From Alnus glutinosa (Eukaryota; Streptophyta; Magnoliopsida; Fagales; Betulaceae), in NCBI RefSeq assembly GCF_958979055.1, contig NC_084886.1, positions 46,579,154-46,643,153 on the forward strand: a stretch of 64,000 bases of DNA, given 5' to 3'. The notes under the pieces are model-generated. The model ran no database searches. It was given only the letters and a program-made list of their open reading frames with translations, and was not told the origin of the DNA. This document shows, in pieces, positions 48,001 through 58,799 of the stretch. The translations under genes were made by a program, and so were the position numbers. Positions within the stretch are counted from its first letter, which is position 1, and each line of letters opens with the position of its first letter.

Positions 48001-48936
48001 CGTCCTTATCCTATTAGCTCATATGCCGGTCACGTGATTAGGAATGAACCGTGGCCTTATAATGATGGGACACGCTGGGATATCTTAAAAGATCAACCGG
48101 TGACACCTAACACCGTGAATGCCACCCACATCAGAGCGATGGTTCGATTGTCTCTTTATCATTCCGTACTCGAAAGCCTAGTGGGACTGCGACGGGATTA
48201 TAGAGTATATAACAAAACACATGGTGGGACATGTCTATCCTTTACACTTGACTGTAATGAAATAGGTCCAAAGTCCAAACTAGGCCCTTCTTCTCTCCAG
48301 AAATGCCAAGCATGCCCCTTCCCCCTTCTCTCTCTCTAATACGTAGGGAATTGGCATATGTTCAACGCGTCTGTTCTCTCTGAATTAAGATGTTTATAAT
48401 TATTTATTTGAATTTAAAAGAATTTAAATTCAGGCCGTTGATTATGAGAAACCACTTATAAGACTTACCTGACTGAATAGTCGTCCAATTTTTATTGGTT
48501 ATTATCTGTTCTCCTTTTTTTTTGGGGCTTTGCTTGATGTGCCAAACATGCTCCACCGTGCAATCTCAGCTACTTTGCTAGACGCTATTAGTTTGATTGT
48601 ATGGATAGAATATATGTTCTGAATTCTGATTGTAGTGTAACTGCTAATAATGTGTACAGGAAAGCTGCGCACACCTCAGTGTATGACAAGAACCCTGATG
48701 ATCATCACATTTCCAACGTGGTGCCAGACCATGTAATCCAGCCCCAATCTGAAAACTACTGGGAGCCACACCCAAAAACAGGGGTATTTGGACCCCCTGC
48801 CGACGAAGCATCGATCGCAGCGGGCAAGCCCGGCTTCCAGCCTTCAACTGTGGATGGTGCTGACTCTGTGCTGGAGCAGAAGGCCTGGTACCGCCCCACC
48901 GGTCTTGAGGACTTGGAGAAGCCTCACGCTCTCTGA
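44875..48936 (+). CDS. Small LEA-like organellar protein (130 aa), two exons
   Basis: Exon 1 is 44875-44990 (38 codons plus 2 nt, donor AG then GTTTCT). Exon 2 is 48660-48936 (acceptor gtacag), with an intron of about 3.7 kb. The first ~25 residues (MAANSKNRGVALSLGKRVV) are basic and lack acidic residues, so a mitochondrial or plastid presequence is likely. The mature part is hydrophilic, with SVYDKNPDDHH, VVPDHVIQPQSENYWEPHP, KTGVFGPP and a C-terminal SVLEQKAWYRPTGLEDLEKP block. I recognise this block from the small plant family annotated as LEA protein At5g17165-like. Its function is unknown; a stress-protective role is inferred from the name only. The start is the only ATG giving a frame into exon 2. 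The join is supported by codon phase (AG plus G gives Arg). Confidence 0.85.
44992..45023. repeat. (CT)n microsatellite at the LEA-like intron donor
   Basis: The GTTT donor is followed immediately by a long CT run, so length variation could touch the 5' splice site region. Confidence 0.85.
46890..47816 (+). mobile_element. Possible non-LTR retroposon in the LEA-like intron
   Basis: A C/T-rich start, a 100-codon open frame (about 47020-47320) with no known domain, then a transcript-like tail ending in a 15-base A run (47802-47816). The word tggtttgac follows the A run and also occurs at 46481-46489, a possible short target duplication. This is suggestive only. Confidence 0.35.
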
Positions 48937-49240
48937 ACGCAAAGCACAAGGTGAAGGGAAATAGCTATATAAATAATTGTAGGCGTACGTGGCTTTCGTA
49001 GCCTACGTAGTAGTTTGGTGTAACAAATAACAGTGGTTTTATGTTCATAGTATAGCTAGTGGAGCTGGGAGTGAAACGCATTATATATGTATATGCGACT
49101 TGCATATCCTGTTAAGAACATAGGTATGTGTATATGGTCGTGGTTTATGTTTCCACGCTACTTATTTGCTATAAAAGGTTTGGTTTTGTTTAAGTGCTTC
49201 TCTCTCTCTCTCTCTCTCTCACTCTCACTCTCTCTCACCT
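48937..49240 (+). other. Probable 3' UTR of the LEA-like gene with CT repeat
   Basis: AT-rich sequence after the stop, ending in a CT run at 49199-49237. No clear polyadenylation site could be chosen. Confidence 0.4.
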
Positions 49241-51326
49241 ATAGCCAATGCATGTTTTAAGGGTTGCCCACCCAAGGAGGGTTTCCACGGCAGCGATGAG
49301 GGTAATCTGCCCTAATCACGGAGGATAAGGATCTCTAGCTACGACTGCTGATGAAATCCCCCTCTGGCCCTCCCCAAAACCTTTAGGCTCAGAAAGCTAT
49401 CAATAGCAAGTTAAATTGAAAAATAAAAAATCAGTTGTTCATAACAATTTTAGAGCAAAAGTGGAAGCCTCTAATTTTAAGGCTCCATATTCTTTATTCC
49501 TCCCGACCCCCTTTTTTTTTTTTTTTTTTCATTTTTCTTTATCTAATTATACTTTTCCACTTTTCAAACTTCACAAACTAAACAAAACTGTGTATAAAAC
49601 AAAGAGCCAAGCCCAGTAACAGAACATCTGAGCCACAATTAGATTAAGTAGAAAACCGTTAATGCCGAGTAAGAGAGAGTTGACAAACATTGTTCACTCT
49701 CTCTCTCTCTTTCTCATGAAAAACTTAAAATTAAATTTAGACGGTAGAAAAAATTACAGGAGAAATATTATAATTTTTTTTTACAGCAACTAAGCCAAAT
49801 TCCTTCGTGACCATGTTAAGTGATGCCATAAAGGCTGAACTCATCTGATCAAAGCTCCTGAGACATACAGTGACGGCTTTAAAGTGTCATCCAACACATG
49901 CTCTAATGAGTGTCAAACTCATCTCTTGCCCACGCGTCCAGGGTTTGTCTAAGGAAATAATCTTATTCTTTCCAAGTCACTCCTATTCTTCTCCAAGCAA
50001 CAATGACTTACCTTGGGGTAACTCAAACTTCAAAAGTTCATGCAGTCATTGCAAGCCTTTTATATTCATATGCCATTTTCTAGGTCATGCAGATCTGTGA
50101 AGCATCTGCGAGTCTATTCCTCATCTCCTTGATAAGGTCTTTTACCTACCAACAATTTCCTATTCCATCAAAATAACTGCCTCTACAGCAAGGCAAGCCT
50201 CAATAAATTCACAGTTATCAGCTGTATCGAAGATGATATGCCGTGTGGATTTGAACTTGAATAATCCATGTTTAAAATTCTGTCTAAAGTCAAAGAAGAG
50301 AGCGATTTAAGCTCAGCATAACCAATTGGTTCAAGAACCCTTTACGGCTTTACCCAGCATAATCCATTATCCAGGTCAAGGTCAATCCACAATAAGCATC
50401 CATCTTTCCCTTGGTTTCCACTCCAATTGTAAGTGTTTTCCACCACATCTATCAATCTGCAGCTCTGTATGCTCTTTCAATATTAAACCCAATTCTTTTT
50501 TTCTTTTTCTTTTCAGATTTCTTACAAGCTTAAAAACCTGGTTGAAGTAATCAACACATAATAAAAGTCCATTAGAAATTGCAAATCAGCTGATATTTCC
50601 CTATACACTGTGTCTGCATATCAGCCTCAGATGATCACAGCAAGCACAGATATAAATCTCTTCATGGAGTGTAAGGGATTCTCGAATTAATTCTGCAGGG
50701 TAAAGAACAGGAAATGGCTGGCTTGAGCCCCTAAATTTCTGACTAAAAAATGTCTAGGTCATATATGGATGATTGAGACGAAGCCTCCAAAACCCTCAGA
50801 ATAGTTTCAGCTAATATAATTCACTAGAGAAGGAACACTTCAGGAGATCCGCTGCCTAAATAACTCCTGCTAACTGGAGCATCCTTCACCAGTTGTTTAC
50901 ACTACTACGCAAGATTCAGCACATTATAATTCCAACTGTGGACAAGGTTTTGAAGTCCCAGAGAAAATATTAGTTTCCATAACAAGTGTCAAATCCCCAT
51001 CATTCTGAAAAATTATACAACAACCATGTCAGGATAATAGTCGGCAAGGTTTTCAAATGTAAAAGCAAGTCTATCCAGGTATAAAGTCACAACTGGAAGT
51101 GTAAGACATATAGAAAGACAAACATATCATGAGCAAAAAACAAATCTATGACATCCAATCTCTAAACTAAGAGGGGAAAAGAAGAGATCACCTCAGCTCA
51201 AGCAATATTCATTCCATTTGCGAAAGGATTGTGATTTACAGGAGTATCACATGTCATCTGGATTATCATATTATCAACACCTTACCAAACATGAGCACAT
51301 TGAATCACACAAGAGTCCAGACCGGC
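49241..51326. other. Region between LEA-like and PPR genes, no gene recognised
   Basis: Short ORFs up to about 76 codons without domains, and a CT run near 49699-49715. The right part (about 50600-51326) may be the 3' UTR of the minus-strand PPR gene. Confidence 0.45.
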
Positions 51327-52097
51327 CTAATACTTATGATGTCTCTGTTCAATAACCATCAATGCAACTTGTAACATCTCTCGAGCCTTCCTATCTGGAG
51401 TACATCCAGCATATTCCATTTCCTTGTACATTTCAGGCACCTGGCCAATAAACCATTACATAAATTAGGCAAAGAGATAGAGAAAAGGAAAGAGATGGAA
51501 AATGATCTAGATTATTGAATTGGGATCAATGATATCCCTCTCAAATTCGGAATTAATTAGAAGTTGCAGAACAAATAACCTAAAACAGTGCATCAATTTT
51601 CTTATCTTATATGGATGAGAAAGATTAATTGGAAGTCACTGAAGGACAGAGAGTACGCACCCTATCAAATTTCTTTGCTCTAATATATGCCTTCATAAGC
51701 GTACTATAAGTTACCACATCAGGACTAATACCCTTCAGAAACAATACGAAAATTACCATTAGAACCATTTTAAATAAAAAAAATAAAAATAAAATAAAAA
51801 ATTCTTGAAGAATGAAGATGACAAAGAAAGTGAAGAGTCTACAGTGTAAATTATCATGCCTAACTATATAAATGAAAAGCTACAGAAAAAGGCTTACACT
51901 TTCTTTCATATGTTCATAAATAGATAATGCCTCTATTTGTCTCCCAGCAACACCAAACGCATTGATCAACACATTCAACATTATAATATTTGGCTCAATT
52001 CCCTCTGCTTCCATGAGCTGAAGCACCTTCAGTGTCTGTTCACATAATCCCTGCCAAAAATAAAATTACTATTAATGCTGAAAAGATTTTCAAGTGT

Positions 52098-52130
<33 letters not shown>

Positions 52131-54358
52131 AAAGGCATCAGCAAATGATCTTGAAAAAGTAGCAAAATTCATTTGTATTCTACAAATCAATCCTAAAGAG
52201 TTTTTATTTGTCATATTTAATTAATAAGAATGAGTTGGAAGTCCATGCCTAGACACAAAGCCAATAACATGAAGAGATACAGATATTATTATAGAAGTAT
52301 ATGTGTAATTGCTCTGAAAAACAGACATGCTTTGAAAAGTAACAAGGGCAGCTTATGTACATGGAGACGACAAAGATTAAGGATCTTCCACTGTAAGAGG
52401 CAGCAAAAGGAATTGTATATCAGTCCCCAGTTCATAGTGCTTTCTCATTTTCTCTCTTAAAACAAAGCTTCGCAAAAGTCTAAAACCGCCATTTGGGTTT
52501 CATCATCATCTCAATTAAATAGATTCCAACTACTCACTAGACATTATCTTAGAAGTTGTGACACCCCTGAAAAGTTTGTCTCACATCTGGGTGGGTGATT
52601 TGCCCAAAGTGGGTGGATTGTAAACGTGTTGTGTGGATGCTAAGTCTCAGATTAGTTCTTTAATAGATGAGATTGGATAGATTTTAGAGAGTTCCAATTG
52701 CAACTTAACTAGTCATTTTAAAGCAAAGCGTAAATGTAACTAGCGCTTTCTCTATGTCACTACAAATGTTATCATAGCAACCTAGTAATTCCATGTGACG
52801 CTTGGGCATTGCAGCATGATACGAGCTCTAACAAGAACATCAGGGATTTGAGTGGAGGAGATTGTAACACCCCATAAAATGTTAGTCCCACATTGAATGG
52901 ATAGATTATAAAGGTGTTGTGTGACTGATAAGTCTTACATTGAATACTTAATAGGTGAGATTGGACTTTATAAGTCATTCTAGAGAGCTCCAATTGCAAC
53001 TTAGCTAGTCCTTTAGGAGTGATCCCCCCCCCCCCCCCCCCACCCCCCCCAAAAAAAAAGAAGAAGAGGAAAACAATAACGGTACAAGGAGAGAGTAAAA
53101 ACAAAGGAGGTGTGGAACAGAAGACCTGCTGAGCATAAGCATTTGCTATGATACAAAACATGCTAGCTGAAAGTTGAACACCTTCTGACTTTAGAGCAGA
53201 TATACACCCCTCAGCATCATGAAATCTCCCATATTGCCCATAAATGTCAACTAAAACTGCATAAATGGCGGCACTTTTTTTATGTCCTCTATATTTCATA
53301 GTCTCAAAATTCTTCTTGATCACGTGCCATTTTCCCTGCTCTCCCAAACGACTAATAATGGTAATAAAGATCTTTGGGTCAGGATATAACCCTTGTTCTT
53401 GCATTTCAGTGAACAACTCAAGGGCCTTAGATAGATTCCCAGCCCTACAGTGCCACCGAATTAATGAGTTCCATGTTGTTATATCAGGTATTATACCTTC
53501 TTGTTTCATTTTCTCAAACACTTCCAATGCTTCATCTAACTCGCCATATTTCCCAAACGTATCTATAATGCTGTTATAAATCTGTTTATCTAATGACATC
53601 CCCATCTCCCTAATCTCTTCTACAATTCCCATTGCTTTCTTCCACATCCCATTATCCCTGTAAAGACCAATAACTTTGCTATACACAAATGAGCTCAGCT
53701 GAAACCTCTTGCACCTCATTTCATTGATTATTGCCCAAGTATCTTCCAATCGCCCGGCATTCACATAGTAATCCACAAGAACCTCATATGTTTCTTGATT
53801 CTTATGAATACCCAAATCGCCCATTACCTCTAATACCTTAACTGCAACTCTCAGGAGGCCTTTCTTTAAGAAAACTCTTAGCAAAACATTGTACATTTTC
53901 ACTCTAGGCTTAAACCCAGAACATATCATTTCTTGAAATACTGCTTCAGCTTCTGAAGTCCTGCCAATACTTCCAAGAGCTTCAATCAAATGAGTGTATG
54001 ATATTAAGTTTGGATGAAAGCCCAAAGCCTCCATTTGCGCAAGAAGAGCCAAAGCCTTGTCAATATCTCCTACCCTGCAACAAGCACATATTAATTGATT
54101 GTATAGCTCACCAGAAAGTTCCTTTCCATTTCCAGGACCATTTTGGCACTCTGTAATCAATTCCTTATCGTCAATTGCTCTTAAACTGACTTCTTTGACA
54201 CCCTTGTGCTTCAATGAATAATCTAAGGAACTAAAGATCTTGTATTTCCTATGGCATTTGAGACAACTTGGGCAGAAAAAGAAGCAAGAGGTGACACCAC
54301 GGATGGATGATAGGGAAGGCAATTTGGGACAGAAGATTGACTGCATCTCCATGGCCAT
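51327..54358 (-). CDS. P-class pentatricopeptide repeat protein (523 aa), four exons
   Basis: Exons 54358-53126 (411 codons), 52050-51898 (51), 51732-51661 (24) and 51440-51327 (37 plus stop), all phase 0 with GT-AG introns. Twelve consecutive 35-residue PPR motifs run from about residue 85 to 505 (YNQLICACCRVGDIDKAL and following, ending TYSTLMKAYIRAKKFDR). All are of the standard P type, with no DYW or SMR tail. The first ~60 residues (Ser-, Cys- and Lys-rich, no acidic cluster) look like an organelle transit peptide. Members bind specific organellar RNAs and assist stability, splicing or translation; the target here is unknown. Reading straight through intron 1 would add a spurious C-rich tail ending at 52772. 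The spliced form restores the tenth repeat exactly (NAYAQQ joined to GLCEQTLKVL). The last residues are MVIEQRHHKY. Confidence 0.92.
52099..52124. repeat. (TA)n microsatellite in PPR intron 1
   Basis: Uninterrupted TA run close to the intron's 3' end. Confidence 0.85.
52555..53060. repeat. Two diverged LTR-like copies and a poly-C tract in PPR intron 1
   Basis: The phrase gagagctccaattgcaactt (52984) and its variant gagagttccaattgcaactt (52688), with upstream ttgtgtg and gatgagattgga words, show two imperfect ~300-bp copies. They are followed by a run of 18 C, an A, 8 C and 9 A (53024-53059). No coding potential. Confidence 0.65.
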
Positions 54359-54472
54359 ATCATATGATTTCTACTTCTGCAACAAAGAAATCACATGAGA
54401 TGAGAATTGGAACAAGAGATCTGAACCAGGAACTTTATGTAAGCAAAACTGAAAGTAAGCTGTTAACTTTTT

Positions 54473-54612
54473 GAGAAGTGCCAAAAACAGCACCCCCATC
54501 CTACTGGGCAGATGTGCTGACGTGGCAGTACCCAACAACCCTTGATTTTTTTTTTTTTTTTTTTTTAACAAGGGCTTATGTTGGCCAGTGGGATGGGGGT
54601 AAAGCATTACTC
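54473..54612. mobile_element. 140-bp Mutator-like MITE just upstream of the PPR gene
   Basis: Begins gagaagtgcc and ends gcattactc, with inverted arms acagcacccccatcc and ggatgggggtaaagc around a T run. A perfect 10-bp flank TTAACTTTTT lies at 54463-54472 and 54613-54622. It ends about 115 bp from the PPR start codon, so it lies in the leader or promoter. Confidence 0.8.
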
Positions 54613-54629
54613 TTAACTTTTTCTATAAC

Positions 54630-56370
54630 CATAATCAGTACATTGATAACAAATTTATATATTTGCTGAATCATGAAGCAACCTTTTTTATGTTTTTATT
54701 TTTAGGTGGTTGGGGAGGGGGATGCTAAGGAATATCCCACTCTAACTCAATCCTTGAATTTGAAATATAATATTCTTTCTACTGATTTTCAAAAACCATA
54801 TATTACAGAGACATAAATCCACATGTGGATTTCACTAACATAAAGGAATCTATACTAGTTAAACCTCATTCAAGCATTTTAAGCCCCGATATCCCTTCCT
54901 CTTAATTAAGAAATTTAAAAACATCATAGAATTTGTACCCGTTACTCTGAAAGTTCTATAGATACCTGGAAATGTGATATGTCTACCACAAAGGCCCAGT
55001 AACTACACGCTCTACAACAGTCATTATCCATTCACATCAGAAGAACTACTCAAGATATAAAGAGACCCATTATAATCCACCATATCTAGGGTACATTTAT
55101 CTATCTTATAAAACTAATAACAACACCCAAGAATCCTTAGTTTTTTAACATTTGCCATACCCAAAACAACATCCCTCATGTAGAAAAAGAACCTTGAAAT
55201 TGCCACTTCCACCTCTCTTCTCCCCACCCCACCCCAAACGCATGCTGGTGCAAACAGGCCACGCTCCAGGAATTAAAAGGCTAAAAATTTTACAACAAAG
55301 ATAAGTCTCAAAATCTTCTTTTTAATTCCAGTGAAGTTTCCATATAATTTATTATTCAAAGAATCGTGAATGCTCCTGATTTGGATGAAGATTTGGCAAC
55401 TGACACTCTGCCACAACAAGAACAAGGACCATAGAAACAAGTTCCACACGTCTTGCAGTTGCCTCTAGTTTCTCAGCAACAAAACCGAACAAAAATGAGG
55501 TAAAGAAAACACGCATGAGAGCAACCACTTGCAATCAGTATATGTACCTCGTTCTATGCATTTTGTCCACTGTATAGAATTGAAAAGCTTTCCATTTGTT
55601 TTTCTTTTCTTTTCTTTTTTTAAAAAAAAAAAAAAAAACTTTAGTCCCCGTTTCCTCCAGCAGATAAGCCTTGATTTTCAACTGGGTATATCCCATATTC
55701 GAAATAAATAAATATCACAGAGCAAATAGATAACAAGAGAGGCCATTGAAACAAGATGCACATAATATACACCATACACATGACAGGCAAATTGAACAAA
55801 CAACAATGGAAAGCAAACCCAGCAAAAAGTAAGCATATTCACCGACCAGTTCATGCATTGAAAAAAAAAATGAAAACAAGTAAATCAAAGATAAAACTCA
55901 CTGATAGGAAATGGTGAAAGCAAGGGTATGGAAACTGCGGGCCTAATTCAAAGGACTGAAGAAGATATCTTTTTTGGCATATGAGATTATGGGTTAACTT
56001 TTCTGGTTCAAGGAGGATAGCCATTAGCCAGTGTCGAGCAAGTGGTAATTTGTGGCTCCGGGCTTGTGGGCTACTCCATACGAAGGTCCCATCCGCGGCC
56101 GCGCTCCTGAGATCCTAACAATAGGCCCATAAAGGTCTCCAATTTAGTACTTTCATACCCTTAGATATGATTTCAAAATTATTATTGGATGAAAAATCTA
56201 ATAAGAATTCATCATAAATTTAATAATAATTTTAAAATTCAAATAAAAAAACTATAAGAATAAGAGTATAGGGGTGCCGGTATGTGTAGCCTATTCTTTT
56301 CTCATTCCCCAACCCTGTATAACTTGGCTCATATTTAGTGAGTCGTTGACATTCTTATACGCCTACTTTC
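54630..56370. other. Intergenic, no gene recognised
   Basis: No ORF with a recognisable domain. An A run lies at 55621-55638. Part of it may be the promoter or leader of the PPR gene. Confidence 0.45.
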
Positions 56371-56377
56371 GAATAAT

Positions 56378-57354
56378 GTTCCGTTTGTTTTGGCGTAAAA
56401 TGATTTCTGAAAAATGATTTCGACATTTTTCGCTGTTTGGTAGGGGCGAAAATAATAGTTAACCGGAAAATGATTTCTGTTTGACCAAAAATGCTTAGTA
56501 AATTTCGGAAAATGATTTATGCTTTTTAAAAACGTAAATCATTTTCCGAAGACGCCAGACGCAGTCGATCTATTTCAAACGGTACAGTCGACCTTCACGT
56601 TTAAGCAGCTGACCACTATCGAAATATTGCCGGTATCGAAATCTAACATCCGGTTAATGTCGTCGGAATCTGGCGACGAAATCCGGTCACCTTCGCCGGA
56701 ATCCGGTCAGCCAGATTCCGGATCTGGCCAGAAAGGCCGGATTCCGGCCATCTGGCCGGATCTGACCAGAGAGCTGGATTCCGGCCGGCTGGCCGAATCT
56801 GGCCAGAGAGGCCGGATCCCGGCCGGCCTTGGCCAGAGAGGCCGGTTCCCGGCCAGAACAGTAAACTGGCCGGACGGATCTGGCCAGATCCGGCCACTTT
56901 CGCCCGAATCTGGCCAGAGAGGCCGGATCCCGGCCGGCCTTGGCCAGAGAGGCCGGTTCCCGGCCAGAACAGTAAACTGGCCGGACGGATCTGGCCAGAT
57001 CCGGCCACTTTCGCCGGAATCCGGCTATCCCAGATTCCGACGAAACTGTCCGGATTCTGGCCTTTATCTCGAATTCTGGCTATATTAGCCGAAATCAGGT
57101 AAAAATAGTCAGAATCTTGTCGGTCAGTGACCGAATCTCGTCATCGATGATTTTTATATTATTTTACATTAATATTTTTATGTTGTGAATAAAAATTGAT
57201 TTTTATAAGTTAATATGATTGAATAAAAATATAAAAAAAAATATTTGCGATTTTTCGTACGCGCCAAACACCGAAAAATGCTTTCGACGAAAAATAGTTT
57301 CCTGAAAAATGACTTCCCTGAAACCATTTTACGTCGAAACAAACGGAGCATAAG
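56378..57354. mobile_element. TIR element with internal 111-bp tandem repeat
   Basis: The left end atgttccgtttgttttggcg and right end (complement atgctccgtttgtttcgacg) are inverted, continuing through gtaaaatgatttc / gtaaaatggtttc. The core is GC-rich, built of ggccag/ctggcc words. A 111-bp unit is repeated at 56795 and 56906, which gives a 37-residue repeat in a 189-codon frame (56519-57088). That frame has no known domain and is likely a composition effect. Relatives of the ends are found at 27410 and 35765. Confidence 0.7.
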
Positions 57355-57387
57355 ATTTAGATTGTCCGAATATTTATTCACACAAGT

Positions 57388-57515
57388 AAGCCTTACGAGG
57401 CCTTTTTATAATTGTTTGGTTATATTATAAGCAAAATATATATATATATATAGCCTTACAAGGCCTTTTTATGATTGTTTGGTTATATTATAAGCAATAT
57501 ATATATATATATAAA
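57388..57515. repeat. Tandem duplication of a ~61-bp segment with TA tracts
   Basis: The phrase attgtttggttatattataa occurs at about 57411 and 57473, each preceded by aggcctttttat and followed by a TA run. Confidence 0.8.
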
Positions 57516-57689
57516 GAGTCTACTCGTAAATAATTCAGAAGGATCTGACTTAAAAAAACAATTACATATGTAGAATCTCAAATTTCACTAAAATTACAAT
57601 CAGCCCCCTAACAAAGAAAATTTTAGTAAAACTTGAGCCACATATAAGCAACTGCACCTAGAAACAAGAGAATACACAAACACATCTAG

Positions 57690-58290
57690 CAGAAAATACA
57701 ATCCAAAAACGTCAGAGGGGAACACTGTCTTCGCCTGAGACCGGCGCATGTACAACACGCGCCTCCCCCGAAACCGCCAGCCATCAGATCAGCCACCCAG
57801 TGCCCGACCGCCGCCTTTGCACGGCGAAAAAACGCCGGAACGAGACCTCCACGCGCCGGTTGAAGAGAAAACTTCACTGGCGCGTGACAATCACGCGCCG
57901 GTCACCGATGATCCCGATAGCCTGAACAAATAGCGGCGAAGCAAGAAGACGCCGGTGAACCCATCTGAGCGGCGCGTGTCTCTAGAAAGCCGATGGAAAA
58001 ACGTAGATCTAGCATCAAAAGTTGAAACAATTTAGGCACAAATACGCTCCACCGGCGAGACAAAACGAAAACAAGAACACTCCTCCGGACGCCTCGGGAA
58101 GGACCTCCTGCCAGAGAACGAGAATAATAGAAAAGAAAACAAACACAAATAACACAAACTCCAGAGCCCAGAGGACTCGGAGAACAAAACTCCACAGCCT
58201 AAACGACTGGGAGAAAGACTACCATCCCCATGGTACACACCATGGAGGAAGCAAAAAATTCCACCGAGGAAGGGAGGCTTCCTGGACGGC
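57690..58290 (-). mobile_element. Noncoding retroposon (type member 3), 3'-truncated
   Basis: On the minus strand the order gttttgttctcc, then agtgttcttgttttcg, then gctagatctacgtttttc, then gagacacgcgcc, then ttgtgtattctcttgtttc parallels members 1 (17252) and 2 (23063). It shares the GC-rich cgcgcc/ggcgcg motifs. No A tail or target duplication is seen, so one end is missing or decayed. Confidence 0.6.
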
Positions 58291-58589
58291 TTGGATTATC
58301 CATAGACATACATAGATATATATATACATATATTCTACCCTTATCTCGAAGTCCAGGAAATGGGCAGGATATGTATGGGCCAGGGTTTTTTTTCGAATGG
58401 GCCTGGATATTCATGCTTCGAAACCAAGCCATGGTTTCTACTGTCTAATTTAGGTGGACGGATATTTTATATTTTGGCCATTTCCCTTTCAATTAAGGGA
58501 AATCCTCACAGCAAAAGCTCTTTGGCGTTGAAAGGGTACTGCTCTCTTACCTCATTAAGAATTGATTTTTTCTTTTTTTTTTTACCGAC

Positions 58590-58795
58590 AATTAAGCGGA
58601 TTCTGGGCTCTACAAATATATATTTTTTGCAGTAACATTTTATTATATCTTTCGAAGTATAATAACATGATCGCTGCAACATACACTGGTCCATACCACT
58701 TCAAGCTTAGTCATTGGATCAATCAATAAAATGATGTTTGCATGCATGCGTAAATTAATATTATGTTATTAATATTTGTAGAGCCCAGAATCTGC
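58590..58795. repeat. Imperfect inverted repeat
   Basis: The arm attctgggctctacaaatat (about 58600) is matched in reverse by atatttgtagagcccagaat (about 58768), about 150 bases apart. The direct repeat ctgctctcttacctca occurs just before (58540) and just after (58793) the arms, which suggests an insertion with flanking duplication. Confidence 0.55.
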
Positions 58796-58799
58796 TCTC

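Noticed and set aside
52772-53125. C-terminal extension of the PPR frame through intron 1
   Set aside because: The frame crosses a good donor (CAG then GTCTTC) into poly-C and repeat sequence; splicing to 52050 restores a perfect PPR motif.
56519-57088. 189-codon frame rich in Gly, Arg, Pro and Ser
   Set aside because: It is made of ggccag/ctggcc repeats inside a TIR element, the opposite strand is also open, and no domain is recognisable.
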